From Bacteroidaceae bacterium (GTDB lineage: Bacteria; Bacteroidota; Bacteroidia; Bacteroidales; Bacteroidaceae), in contig JAGCFN010000090.1 of NCBI GenBank assembly GCA_017650085.1, positions 1-36,264 of the forward strand: a stretch of DNA of 36,264 nt, read 5' to 3'. Shown piece by piece: positions 15,106-22,523 of this stretch (position 1 is its first letter; each line of letters opens with the position of its first letter). The position numbers and the translations under genes are program-made. The notes under the pieces are model-generated. The model did no database searches, was not told where the DNA came from, and worked only from the letters and a program-made list of their open reading frames with translations.

Positions 15106-16284
15106 ATGCGCAACACACTGAAAATCAGCTACTCTTGCTACATCAAGAACCCAAAGAGGCCGTCAGCGCACTACTACGGACGCGTCCGCGAATCTGGAAT
15201 GCCAGTGATGGATATCGACCTCCACACCAAGGTCAAGGCCGTTGCTGAGTCATGGGTGGCACTGCGTAGGGACGAGGTTAAGCGCTACAACCAGTACGTT
15301 GTATGTGGCGAGAAGGTGCCAGCCGACCTCGAAAGGTCGATAGTCCGTAGGAACAGCCCCCTCGTAATCGCACAGAAAGCGTCCTCTGAGGCCGTAAACA
15401 TCGTCACCGTAGGGTTGGATGGTTGGGAACAAGATTTGAGACGCGTGGGACGCCGTGAGAGAACCATCGCTGTGTACAGCAGGGCTCTCAAGAATGTCGT
15501 TCCGAAGGACGCGCTCGTAACCGATATCAACGAGGACAACATCCGGTTATGGCTATCCAAGTTTGACCACCTCAAATCCGCTACAAGGAAGCACTACTCG
15601 GTCGCAACACGTGAGTTCGTCCGCTACTGCATTAAACGATACGGAATCGACCGTAACTTACTAGACAGCTTCGACTATGTCAAGGTCGAGACTGCAGAAC
15701 GTCCTTACTGGACTATGAAACAGATGTACCACATCATAGAGGCGGTCGAGCATCCGGACAAGGCGGTCGAGAGACTGTACAAGGCTTATTTCTGGGTAAT
15801 GGCCACCGTCGGGTCGCGACAGCAAGAGACAGCCGACTTACGATGGGAAGACTTTCGAGACGGTTGTCTCACATTCAGGGCCGAGACGACCAAGTCCGGA
15901 GAGACGCGACGTGTGCCACTCGACTGGCGTATCGCCGACATGCTGGCTCGGTTGCCGCGAGACGGAGCAATGATGTTCGGACCCGTTTCGACTGTTACAC
16001 AGGCCGCAAGGTACGCCGTGCTCCGAAAGGCGGTAACCAAGTCCAAAATGCCGTTCGGATCCTTGCACACGTTTCGTCACTCGGTCTCCATGCTTATGTA
16101 CAAGTCCACGAACGACATCAAGGCTACGGCGCAGCTCCTCGGCCATAAAGAGATGACAGCTCTTAAATACTACCAGGCCAGCCGACAGGCAGACGAACTT
16201 CGCAACATAGTGCAAGCAGCGTACGAGTCAGAGAATTTAATACCGGGTCCTATGGACAGGCTCATAGAGGAAGGTCTAATCTGA
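15106..16284 (+). CDS. int: Tyrosine recombinase / phage integrase, 392 aa
   Basis: This catalyses integration and excision at attP/attB. The N-terminal ~100 residues are an arm-binding-like domain, residues ~103-190 the SAM-like core-binding domain, and ~200-370 the catalytic domain. Catalytic residues are visible: R238 (TVGSRQQETADLRWEDF), K263 (TTKSGETRRVPL), H321 and R324 (LHTFRHS), H347 (LLGHKEM) and nucleophile Y356 (LKYYQ). All are present, so it should be active. ATG 15106 has AGGAGCGCCACACA upstream. It faces away from the late genes under a consensus promoter and a repeat-rich non-coding region follows it. Confidence 0.93.
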   Translation: MRNTLKISYSCYIKNPKRPSAHYYGRVRESGMPVMDIDLHTKVKAVAESWVALRRDEVKRYNQYVVCGEKVPADLERSIVRRNSPLVIAQKASSEAVNIVTVGLDGWEQDLRRVGRRERTIAVYSRALKNVVPKDALVTDINEDNIRLWLSKFDHLKSATRKHYSVATREFVRYCIKRYGIDRNLLDSFDYVKVETAERPYWTMKQMYHIIEAVEHPDKAVERLYKAYFWVMATVGSRQQETADLRWEDFRDGCLTFRAETTKSGETRRVPLDWRIADMLARLPRDGAMMFGPVSTVTQAARYAVLRKAVTKSKMPFGSLHTFRHSVSMLMYKSTNDIKATAQLLGHKEMTALKYYQASRQADELRNIVQAAYESENLIPGPMDRLIEEGLI

Positions 16285-16351
16285 AACAGCGTATGCAACG
16301 TTGTGCAATAGTTGTTTCTAGTTAGAAAGCGAAAAATTCCGGCTCTGCCGC

Positions 16352-16368
16352 CACTCGCGAAGCGAGTG
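16352..16368 (+). terminator. Hairpin after integrase (weak terminator)
   Basis: Perfect 7-bp stem CACTCGC / GCGAGTG with a GAA loop, followed by CCTTTATAA. The T-run is short, so termination is uncertain. The dyad could also belong to the attachment region. Confidence 0.45.
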
Positions 16369-16403
16369 CCTTTATAATATACGTAGTATATTTAAAGAAG
16401 AAA

Positions 16404-16495
16404 GGTACGTCCGGTACGTCCGGTCTGTCCAGCCCAGTATTTATGCGGCTTCCAGGTGGACAGACCTTGGACAGACCTTGAGGAGGTCTGTCCAC
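16404..16495. repeat. Iteron-like cluster of GGTCTGTCC / GGTACGTCC 9-mers
   Basis: Three tandem 9-mers run from 16404 to 16430 (GGTACGTCC, GGTACGTCC, GGTCTGTCC). The reverse form GGACAGACC is at 16458-16466 and 16469-16477, and GGTCTGTCC again at 16485-16493. The outer copies form a perfect 12-bp inverted repeat, GTGGACAGACCT at 16456-16467 with AGGTCTGTCCAC at 16484-16495. Such mixed direct and inverted arrays are typical of initiator, integrase-arm or repressor sites. Confidence 0.75.
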
Positions 16496-16791
16496 TTTTG
16501 GCGATTTTAGCGAAATTTCGCCATTTTGTAAATTTTCGTAAACATAGCATTTTTGGCCGTTTTTGTCGAGTTGCAATTCAAATTTAATTAAACTAATTTT
16601 GTATTCAGCTTAACAAGAGAGTACCGCTCGAACACAGTTAGATAATAATTTACGCCATTTCAATGTAGGTTTTGAGGCCATCGGAAACAGAATTTTGGCC
16701 ACCTACTAAACTAATTAACATACGACTCGCATGGACAAGATGTGAGAGGCGATTATCTGCTAGGGCGGACTGTATAGAATTTGTTTCCCTC

Positions 16792-16844
16792 AGCGGTGCC
16801 AGCTTCACGGTGCTTGTCCCATCGAGAAAACAGCTGGCACCGCT
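16792..16844 (+). promoter_or_regulatory. 13-bp perfect inverted repeat in early leader
   Basis: AGCGGTGCCAGCT (16792-16804) pairs perfectly with AGCTGGCACCGCT (16832-16844) around a 27-nt loop. It lies 27 bp before the start of the first replication gene and has no T-run for termination (CATTTATT follows). Likely a structured mRNA leader or an attenuator. Confidence 0.6.
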
Positions 16845-16871
16845 CATTTATTAGGTGCAGAGGGAAAAATT

Positions 16872-17273
16872 ATGAAACAAGAAGAAATTCTTACAGCGGT
16901 AAAAGGAGTGCTCAACGAACAGCTCGTCTCCGAAATCGCACGCCACTTCGCCGAAGCCGACAAAGACTTCCGCGAGAACATTGTACTTCGTGACAGAGTC
17001 GACTGGCTCGAAAAGCAGCTCGCGGACGCGTCGGCAGTGCTTGACAAGAAGCAGCCTGAAGCGCAGACGTTCGAGGAGTTCCAGAAGAAGATAAAGGACA
17101 ACTTCCCGGACAAGCCGGAATACTGGATTAAAGACGAGGAAAGGCCGATATACGAGCTTCCTACTATAGAGCAGATACGCACTTCTTCGTACAACATGGC
17201 TCGTAGAGAGAACTATTACGATTCTCTGCGCGGACGTTCCAAGTACCTCTTCAATATCAAGGAGGAGAACTAA
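16872..17273 (+). CDS. Unknown early protein, 133 aa, first gene of replication operon
   Basis: Not recognised. Mainly helical and charged: residues 1-35 form a possible amphipathic helix pair, 40-60 is a short coiled coil (RDRVDWLEKQLADASAVL), and the C-terminal ~60 residues carry Tyr/Arg-rich segments (ENYYDSLRGRSKYLFNIK). GAGGGAAAAATT precedes ATG 16872. It overlaps the next gene by one base (TAATG), so it is coupled to the helicase-like protein and probably acts in replication, for example as loader or accessory factor. That role is by context only. Confidence 0.6.
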   Translation: MKQEEILTAVKGVLNEQLVSEIARHFAEADKDFRENIVLRDRVDWLEKQLADASAVLDKKQPEAQTFEEFQKKIKDNFPDKPEYWIKDEERPIYELPTIEQIRTSSYNMARRENYYDSLRGRSKYLFNIKEEN

Positions 17274-19309
17274 TGCTCAACGAGAAGTTCGACAGTTTCA
17301 TCCGTAAGACCTTTAGTTCGGTTTCCTACCAGGGCAATCCGAGCTCCAAGAAGCTCAAGTGCAACGGCAAGGTGTTCTCGACGAAGGAAGCCTTCCAGCA
17401 TGTCCAGGACGCGTACAAGGACGCCATCGCAAGTGGACACGAGCAGAGCACAGACGCAGTTCTCCTCAAGGACGGTTCTTCCGAGGCCACAGAGGTGCTG
17501 AACATCTTGCTGCAGATTGCCAAGGGCAACAAGAAGGCTCACGCCCAGCACGAGGAAGTGCGCCGTTCCGCAGAGGTCAGCGGATCCATGGGCGACACTC
17601 TCACCATGATGAACGAGTCGCCGCTCCGTCCGAACAGGATGGATATCGAAATCCTTAGCAACTTCTGCATCACGTCCAACGACTCGATGATGGAAGTATA
17701 TTACAAGTACGAAGACGTTGACGGACGTACAAAGCTCGAAAGCCTAGGCATGTTCAACAGCAACATGAAGGACTTGTCCGCACTAGCCAAGGCGATGGCG
17801 AAGAAGCATCCTCTGGATATCGACAACTCCTACGATGCGATGACCGCTGCACTGTCTAACTCGTACAACTCCATGCAGACTATGACCCCCGACGAGATCA
17901 AGGGAGTGCTTGAAGCGAAGGGCATGGACAAGTGGCCAGAAATCAAATCCCTGTACCACACTGACTTGGAGTCCGTACTCGTCGCACTGATAGCTCATTA
18001 TCGTGCGAACAACGTACCTGTATTGCCGTGGGTGCTCCATTACGTCGAACTGTATCGTGTTACGTCCACCAAGACCGAAGGCGAGACGAAGAGCTCGTGG
18101 ACGTCGGGTTTCAAGATGCGCACCAAGCAAGGAATCATGTTGGACGACGTATCGTATTACAAGTGGGCGCTAGGTTATACGCACTACATTCCTCAAATTG
18201 AAAACCCTCAACGTTTCGGAGGCGTGTTCACTATCGAAGACGGAAAGAAGCCATACGGTGAGCGTCTTAAGAAATGGGACGAGTCCCCGTTCCTCAAGGC
18301 CACTTTCTACGGAATGAGCAAGAACCAGATAAAGGCGTACAGCGCGTTCTGGTACTGCGTGGCGAACCACTTGCAGACACCGAGCATGCTACATAACGAC
18401 CAGGGCGGCAACCTCAAGAACGGTACGGTTGACGTTATCCGTGAAGGTCTTGCGGACTACTGGGGTTGCGACCAGAAGGACGTATACTTCAAGCTCGAAC
18501 GCGACCAGCTAGCCAACAAAGACAGAAAGTACCACGTAAAGACTGACGGTTTGAGCAAGCGCACTTTGCTTGACTACCTGTTCGTGTTCTACGACGAGGT
18601 GTCGCCGTCTCGCGAGATGTGGGAAGAGTTCAAGGCGCTGACAGGTGCCAAGAAGGCGACAGTGAACGTGAGACCGTTGTACGGCGACCCGTACACAGTT
18701 ACTGCGGACCCGGTCCCGTTCTATATGACTCGCAACACGAGGACGAGCTTCTACGAGAAGGAACCGATGATGCGTCGTATGTTCGTTATCCGCACGTCCG
18801 CGAAGAACACCTACCTTGAATTGCTGACTGACGAAGAACGTGGTCTTCTCGACGACGAGCAGATGCGCAAGGACACTTTCGCGACGCTAATGCACATTGG
18901 CAAGGTTGCGTACGAGGAGATTGCCAAGCTCGGCGGCATGCTGAACATCAACAACATCTACGAGGATATCGGACAAGTTCTCGGCTCTTCCGCCGGAGAC
19001 CCGGATTCCGACTTCAAGTACTATTACAAGTCTCTGTTCGAAGGCAAGAATGCGGACGAGGAACGCGTTATTGTACCGACGGACGAGCTTTACGAAGGCT
19101 TGATAAAGATGTATCCCGATTACGAGGATACAGACAGATTCCCTAAGACTGGCCTTCAGATGCGGCTTTCGGACTTCGTGCTCGACGTCGACGCTCGTAA
19201 CAAGAAAGACCGCGTCCGTATGAAGAACAAGAGGCCGATGGCGTATTTCCTTTACCGAAATGAAGTAATTTCGAACTTGGTCGACCCGACAGAGGTGCTT
19301 AAAAAATGA
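17273..19309 (+). CDS. Putative replication protein, SF3-helicase-like with degenerate P-loop, 678 aa
   Basis: The middle of the protein has the spacing of a superfamily 3 (D5/DUF5906-like) helicase. A Walker A position reads HNDQGGNLKNGT (374-385), Walker B is DYLFVFYDE (434-442), and a motif C/arginine-finger segment is FYMTRNTRTSFYEKEPMMRR (483-502). Walker A lacks the canonical GK[S/T]: either Lys is missing (GGNLKNGT) or the G and S/T around K382 are replaced. The protein may therefore be an inactive helicase paralogue, a loader, or a diverged ATPase. The N-terminal ~330 residues match nothing I know and may hold priming or DNA-binding functions. The stop overlaps the polymerase start (ATGA), as expected for replisome partners. 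Confidence 0.5.
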   Translation: MLNEKFDSFIRKTFSSVSYQGNPSSKKLKCNGKVFSTKEAFQHVQDAYKDAIASGHEQSTDAVLLKDGSSEATEVLNILLQIAKGNKKAHAQHEEVRRSAEVSGSMGDTLTMMNESPLRPNRMDIEILSNFCITSNDSMMEVYYKYEDVDGRTKLESLGMFNSNMKDLSALAKAMAKKHPLDIDNSYDAMTAALSNSYNSMQTMTPDEIKGVLEAKGMDKWPEIKSLYHTDLESVLVALIAHYRANNVPVLPWVLHYVELYRVTSTKTEGETKSSWTSGFKMRTKQGIMLDDVSYYKWALGYTHYIPQIENPQRFGGVFTIEDGKKPYGERLKKWDESPFLKATFYGMSKNQIKAYSAFWYCVANHLQTPSMLHNDQGGNLKNGTVDVIREGLADYWGCDQKDVYFKLERDQLANKDRKYHVKTDGLSKRTLLDYLFVFYDEVSPSREMWEEFKALTGAKKATVNVRPLYGDPYTVTADPVPFYMTRNTRTSFYEKEPMMRRMFVIRTSAKNTYLELLTDEERGLLDDEQMRKDTFATLMHIGKVAYEEIAKLGGMLNINNIYEDIGQVLGSSAGDPDSDFKYYYKSLFEGKNADEERVIVPTDELYEGLIKMYPDYEDTDRFPKTGLQMRLSDFVLDVDARNKKDRVRMKNKRPMAYFLYRNEVISNLVDPTEVLKK

Positions 19310-21240
19310 GAATAGCTATCGACTCCGAATTCAGTTTTGACGACGGCTGCGAGTTCTTCGCAGTTTGCGTCGCCGTCACGCAAGAGGACGGAACACAGCG
19401 TACTTGGTGGTATGACCAGCTTGACGACCTCAAGGCGTACATTGTCGAACACAAGTCCGATACATGGGTCGCTCACAACGTTGAGACTGCCGAAGGCTAT
19501 CTCTTTCAGTCTCTAGGGTTCAGACCCACGTTGTTCAAGTGGCACGACACTCTTCTCATGAGCCGTGCCGCACACAACTACTGCACAGACCGCATGAAGC
19601 TAAAGCACGGCTTGGCGGACTGTCTCGAACGCGAAGACATCGCCTACCGTGACCATGCGGAGAAGAAGGCCGACCAGTCAATATGTATCTACAAGCCGAA
19701 CAAGATAACGTGGGAAGACCACCTTCTTGTTCTCGACCTCAACAAGGAACACTTGCTTGAGTACTGCTTGAAGGATACTGCTGACTTGTTAGCACTAGAC
19801 AGTGCACTCGACGAGCTCGTGTCCGAACCGTTCGACGAAGACCAGGTGCTCGACCATGCGAAGATTCTGGCACCTTCGAGACGTTCGGCTTGGTTCGGCT
19901 TCCTTTCTGCGTACATGTCAGAATGCGGATGGCGCGGAATACCTCTGTCCAGAGACCGTGTGAACAAGCTAGTAAGCAACGCAGCGCACGCAGTTGCCTA
20001 CTTGCAGAAGGGATTCGAGCGCAAGTACCCTGGGTCGTTCCGGCTCAACAAGGGAAAGCTCTCAAAGAACGTAAAGAAGTGCCGCGAGTATGCGGCTGAG
20101 CAGTACGGCGAGAACGCTCACTACACGCAGTCCGGAGAGGTGTCGCTTGCGTCCAAGTTCACGAAGGAGTACGAAGGCGTCGGAGGATTTTTGTGGGACT
20201 ACCACGAACTCGACAAGCACTGCCGCGCCTTGGCCAGCTTCACCAAGGCTGACCGTGAAAAGAACTGGCTCGGACATTTCCTTCCGAACGAATGCGTTGT
20301 ACGTCCACGTATAAACTTACTATCGTCTATAACTGGACGATGCGGAAGCCAGACGAGCAGCGGGTTTATATTCACAATGGGCAAACCGTTTCGTGGTCTC
20401 ATAGATCCGCCAGAAGGCCGTGTGCTCGTAGAGCTTGACTATCATAGCGAAGAGATAGCTTGTCAGGCTTATCTCAGCGGGGATGACACGATGGCCGAGA
20501 TGTACGACCATCCGCGTGTCGATAACGACTACTACACTACGCTTGCAGTAGACGTGTTCGGCGCTACAAAGGACGAGCGTGACACGTACAAGATAATCGC
20601 ATTGATGTCCAACTACGGTTGCGGTGCGAAGAAGCTTGCTGACGTGTCGAAGAAGGACCTGGACTTCTGCGAGGACACTCTCGACACGCTTAAGGAGACG
20701 TTCTCCACGTATTGGGACTTCGACGCAGACTGCATCAAGACTTGTCAGAAGTACGGCTACGTCGCATTCTCCGACGGATGGCGCGTACAGTACGACAAGA
20801 AGCACCCCGGAAAGGCCACGACGCTAATCAACTGGCCGTTCCAAGGCGTCGGAGCCGCCATACTTAGGCGGATGCTGTTCAAGCTGTGGAAGGCGGGCGT
20901 GGAGCTCGTGGCACCAGTCCATGACGCAGTGGTGTTTCTCGCTGACGAGTCTACATGGAGAGAGACTGCGGCTGTTGTTACCAAGTGCATGGAAGATGCC
21001 GCGGGGGAATGCCTCGGTCGAAAGATTGGTGTCGGCGAACCGGAAGTCACGTTCCACGGAGTTCCGAACTGTCACAGCGGTTTCTGTAGCCGTGAGGAGT
21101 ATGAACAAGGTAACTTCAAGAAGAAGGTGAAGAAATACTACGCCTTGTTCAACCAGTACCTTACGGTTTCCGACGACGACAGGCCCGATACTGAGAACTT
21201 GTACGTGGACGAGGAGTGGATGAATGTCGAAGGTAATTGA
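19306..21240 (+). CDS. Family A DNA polymerase with 3'-5' exonuclease, 644 aa
   Basis: This is the replicative polymerase. Exonuclease acidic motifs: ExoI D6/E8 (AIDSEFS), ExoII around H57-N58 with E63 in place of the usual Asp (AHNVETAEGYLF), and ExoIII Y153-D157 (YCLKD). Polymerase: TGR at 343-345, motif A D378 (VLVELDYHSEE), motif B R425/K429/Y437-G438 (RDTYKIIALMSNYG), and motif C HDA at 539-541 (APVHDAVVF). Motif C has Ala where E. coli Pol I has Glu (HDE); I believe some phage polymerases share this. Length equals a polymerase plus proofreading domain with no 5' nuclease. The 3' end overlaps the next small gene by 17 bp. Confidence 0.93.
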   Translation: MRIAIDSEFSFDDGCEFFAVCVAVTQEDGTQRTWWYDQLDDLKAYIVEHKSDTWVAHNVETAEGYLFQSLGFRPTLFKWHDTLLMSRAAHNYCTDRMKLKHGLADCLEREDIAYRDHAEKKADQSICIYKPNKITWEDHLLVLDLNKEHLLEYCLKDTADLLALDSALDELVSEPFDEDQVLDHAKILAPSRRSAWFGFLSAYMSECGWRGIPLSRDRVNKLVSNAAHAVAYLQKGFERKYPGSFRLNKGKLSKNVKKCREYAAEQYGENAHYTQSGEVSLASKFTKEYEGVGGFLWDYHELDKHCRALASFTKADREKNWLGHFLPNECVVRPRINLLSSITGRCGSQTSSGFIFTMGKPFRGLIDPPEGRVLVELDYHSEEIACQAYLSGDDTMAEMYDHPRVDNDYYTTLAVDVFGATKDERDTYKIIALMSNYGCGAKKLADVSKKDLDFCEDTLDTLKETFSTYWDFDADCIKTCQKYGYVAFSDGWRVQYDKKHPGKATTLINWPFQGVGAAILRRMLFKLWKAGVELVAPVHDAVVFLADESTWRETAAVVTKCMEDAAGECLGRKIGVGEPEVTFHGVPNCHSGFCSREEYEQGNFKKKVKKYYALFNQYLTVSDDDRPDTENLYVDEEWMNVEGN

Positions 21241-21403
21241 GAACGTTATTCTAGCGGCGACTGCCGCAGCGTTTGTCTACTTTGTCCGCTGGACATGGCT
21301 GGACATCAAGCGCGAGAAGAGGCCGCAAGTCACCGCCGAGATGCTCGACCAAGCTTATATAGACATGCTTGAGCAGTCGGAGTTCTACGTCGATGACGAT
21401 TAG
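21224..21403 (+). CDS. Single-helix membrane protein, 59 aa
   Basis: This short gene begins inside the end of the polymerase gene (ATG 21224, 17-bp overlap) with GAGGAGTGG as ribosome site. It encodes one N-terminal membrane segment (residues ~6-22, NVILAATAAAFVYFVRW), then a basic turn (DIKREKRP) and an acidic helix to the end (FYVDDD). Overlap, ribosome site and coherent topology support it as real. Function unknown. The 60-aa gene at 22900 has a similar plan (one N-terminal helix, acidic tail). Confidence 0.6.
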   Translation: MSKVIENVILAATAAAFVYFVRWTWLDIKREKRPQVTAEMLDQAYIDMLEQSEFYVDDD

Positions 21404-21418
21404 TGTCAAAATTTGACA
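21404..21418. promoter_or_regulatory. Palindromic operator-like site TGTCA-N5-TGACA
   Basis: TGTCAAAATTTGACA directly follows the stop of the 59-aa gene and lies ~70 bp before a TTGACA box. A second perfect TGTCA-N5-TGACA is at 23779-23793, and a one-mismatch form at 13866-13880. A dimeric repressor site is possible. Confidence 0.4.
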
Positions 21419-21473
21419 TAGTCGAACTGGCACCTCAAGTCCTGTCTATATGAGTATATAGTACAAAACACAT

Positions 21474-21502
21474 TTGACAAATCCTGTTAGATTTGTTATC
21501 GA
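21474..21502 (+). promoter_or_regulatory. Possible sigma-70 promoter before 65-aa gene
   Basis: TTGACA at 21474-21479 is followed after 17 bp by TATCGA (21497-21502), which is a weak -10. An inverted repeat, ACAAATC (21477-21483) with GATTTGT (21490-21496), lies between the boxes and could be an operator. Confidence 0.4.
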
Positions 21503-21524
21503 AAAACAAATAAGTAGGTATATC

Positions 21525-21722
21525 ATGATTAACGTACGAAACGTGCTTACTGCACACAGATGGCTCGACAAGTCCAACGACCTCGGAAGGTCGCTGACGG
21601 CAGACGAAGTCGACAAGCTCTGCTCATACTTCGCTACTTGCAAGGAAGGAGAGGACTTCGACGAAGACTATCTTCACTTGGTCGCCGACAATCAGATCAA
21701 GCGACGTCTTGGTCGCAAGTAA
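21525..21722 (+). CDS. Unknown small early protein, 65 aa
   Basis: Not recognised. Helical and acidic, with a basic end (IKRRLGRK). The pattern 'RSLTADEVDKLCSYFATCKE' suggests a small helical bundle. I use ATG 21525, preceded by AAGTAGGTATATC; an in-frame TTG at 21474 belongs to the TTGACA box and is unlikely. It is followed by a strongly structured non-coding stretch with terminators. Confidence 0.55.
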   Translation: MINVRNVLTAHRWLDKSNDLGRSLTADEVDKLCSYFATCKEGEDFDEDYLHLVADNQIKRRLGRK

Positions 21723-21813
21723 CTGGGCGTCTCTCCGAAGTGAGAGCGTCCCAGAAGGCGCAAGGGTTCACCTTTCATCAATAAATACACTGTTTTACCC
21801 CTTGCGTCTTCTG
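21723..21813 (+). ncRNA. Structured region downstream of 65-aa gene (ncRNA candidate)
   Basis: Two stems share bases. The first is 21723-21754 (CTGGGCG... with ...CGTCCCAG, loop CGAA). The second is a long 15-bp stem, 21752-21766 (CAGAAGGCGCAAGGG) with 21799-21813, with one G-U pair and a 32-nt loop. Their arms overlap by three bases, so they compete at the edge. No open frame with a ribosome site covers it. It could be a 3'-UTR-derived or stand-alone small RNA that ends at the terminators that follow. Confidence 0.5.
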
Positions 21814-21830
21814 GGGCGGAGCCCCGTTTC
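21813..21830 (+). terminator. Short GC hairpin, probable terminator
   Basis: GGGGC-GGA-GCCCC (21813-21825) followed by GTTTC. It stands immediately behind the 15-bp stem. Confidence 0.5.
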
Positions 21831-21848
21831 CTTATAGATAAGTAACAA

Positions 21849-21879
21849 GGAGTCCCATTCCGGGGCTCCTTTCCTTTCT
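21849..21879 (+). terminator. Rho-independent terminator before early small-gene unit
   Basis: GGAGTCCC (21849-21856) pairs with GGGGCTCC (21862-21869), one G-U pair, 5-nt loop, then TTTCCTTTCT. It ends the replication transcript or the candidate small RNA just before the promoter at 21917. Confidence 0.75.
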
Positions 21880-21916
21880 GTAAAATTCTTTTTACGTAAA
21901 AAAGTGTACAGGCACC

Positions 21917-21945
21917 CTGACACACGGGCTGAAAAGAGCTATATT
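21917..21945 (+). promoter_or_regulatory. Sigma-70-type promoter of 108-aa gene unit
   Basis: CTGACA (21917-21922), a 17-bp spacer and TATATT (21940-21945). The same bases also read TATATTTG, the Bacteroidota-type -7 box. The ATG is ~35 nt downstream. Confidence 0.65.
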
Positions 21946-21980
21946 TGAATCAAACAACAACAAATAACAAAGGAAACACT

Positions 21981-22307
21981 ATGACAATGACAAGAGAAAC
22001 CGTTATCAACGCAATTAACGCTGTCGAAGCAACATACTGGAGCGCAAACCAGCTCACTGACGACGAACTCGATACGCTCAACGATGAAATCAAGCGCGGT
22101 CTCATCGCAAATCTCTTAGACACGGGTATGGGGACGCATCGCCTCAACAGACTCGGTAAAATGTCTGATGTTGACTTCGAAGCTATTATAATGCGTCTTG
22201 TACAAGACGCCGTCAACACTTATGCAGATTGCGCCGAACTCGTGACTGACCGCAAAGCTATAGACATTGATGCTGTCTGCGATCGTGTGGTCAACAAACT
22301 GTTTTAA
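21981..22307 (+). CDS. Unknown early protein, 108 aa
   Basis: Not recognised. All-helical and acidic (for example DDELDTLNDEIKRGLIANLL), with a repeated Asp/Ala-rich C-terminal half, so a small helical bundle is likely. I use ATG 21981 with AAAGGAAACACT upstream rather than the TTG at 21945, which lies inside the promoter. It is the first gene after a promoter-terminator junction, in the small-gene cluster where phages keep regulators and host-takeover proteins. Confidence 0.6.
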   Translation: MTMTRETVINAINAVEATYWSANQLTDDELDTLNDEIKRGLIANLLDTGMGTHRLNRLGKMSDVDFEAIIMRLVQDAVNTYADCAELVTDRKAIDIDAVCDRVVNKLF

Positions 22308-22330
22308 GCTGACAAAACAAAGGAGGCGAA

Positions 22331-22522
22331 ATGGCTAAGAAGCGTCTTAAATCGAGAAACATCACGCTTTATGTGTCGCCAAAGTACGACGACGCCATCC
22401 TGTATCTCAAGTACACTGGCGGTCTCACCCGGTACATCGAGCAGTGCTTGGAAAAGGTTCAGATCGACGAGAACCTTATGAAAAGCATTCGCCGTGTCGA
22501 AATGGCGAGGATGATTAAATGA
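22331..22522 (+). CDS. Ribbon-helix-helix-like small DNA-binding protein, 63 aa (tentative)
   Basis: Residues ~9-47 fit the Arc/CopG/MetJ plan: a basic start (KKRLKSR), a strand with alternating hydrophobics (NITLYVS), helix 1 (KYDDAILYLKYTG) and helix 2 (LTRYIEQCLEKVQI). Such proteins bind operators as dimers. P22 itself uses an RHH repressor (Arc) in its immunity control, so this is the best regulator candidate in the window. GGAGGCGAA precedes ATG 22331. Its stop overlaps the next start (ATGA) inside the 16-bp direct repeat. Confidence 0.5.
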   Translation: MAKKRLKSRNITLYVSPKYDDAILYLKYTGGLTRYIEQCLEKVQIDENLMKSIRRVEMARMIK

Positions 22523-22523
22523 T
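22508..22523 (+). repeat. 16-bp direct repeat, left copy
   Basis: AGGATGATTAAATGAT, identical to 22782-22797. It covers the last codons and stop of the RHH-like gene and the start codon of the membrane-protein gene. Confidence 0.9.

Larger units (their letters stand above)
16285..16871. other. 587-bp non-coding repeat region: candidate origin and/or attP
   Basis: No convincing gene; open frames here lack ATG or ribosome sites. It contains: a TTTCTA-GT-TAGAAA palindrome just after the integrase stop (16315-16328); a hairpin CACTCGCGAAGCGAGTG (16352-16368); the 9-mer cluster at 16404-16495; an AT-rich stretch with palindrome GCGAAATTTCGC near 16509-16520; and the 13-bp inverted repeat at 16792-16844. 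Its place between integrase and replication genes suits attP, origin and early control. No tRNA-like attachment core is evident. Confidence 0.6.

Noticed and set aside
16404..16495. CRISPR-like array
   Set aside because: The repeats are 9 bp, contiguous or inverted, with no regular spacers and no cas genes nearby.
16322..16576. 84-codon minus-strand open frame in the repeat region
   Set aside because: It begins with TTG, lacks a ribosome site, and its sequence merely reads through the 9-mer repeats and hairpin; better explained as non-coding.
21692..21925. Minus-strand open frame across the hairpin region
   Set aside because: No ribosome site, and it covers the terminators and the stems; the structure explains the sequence better.
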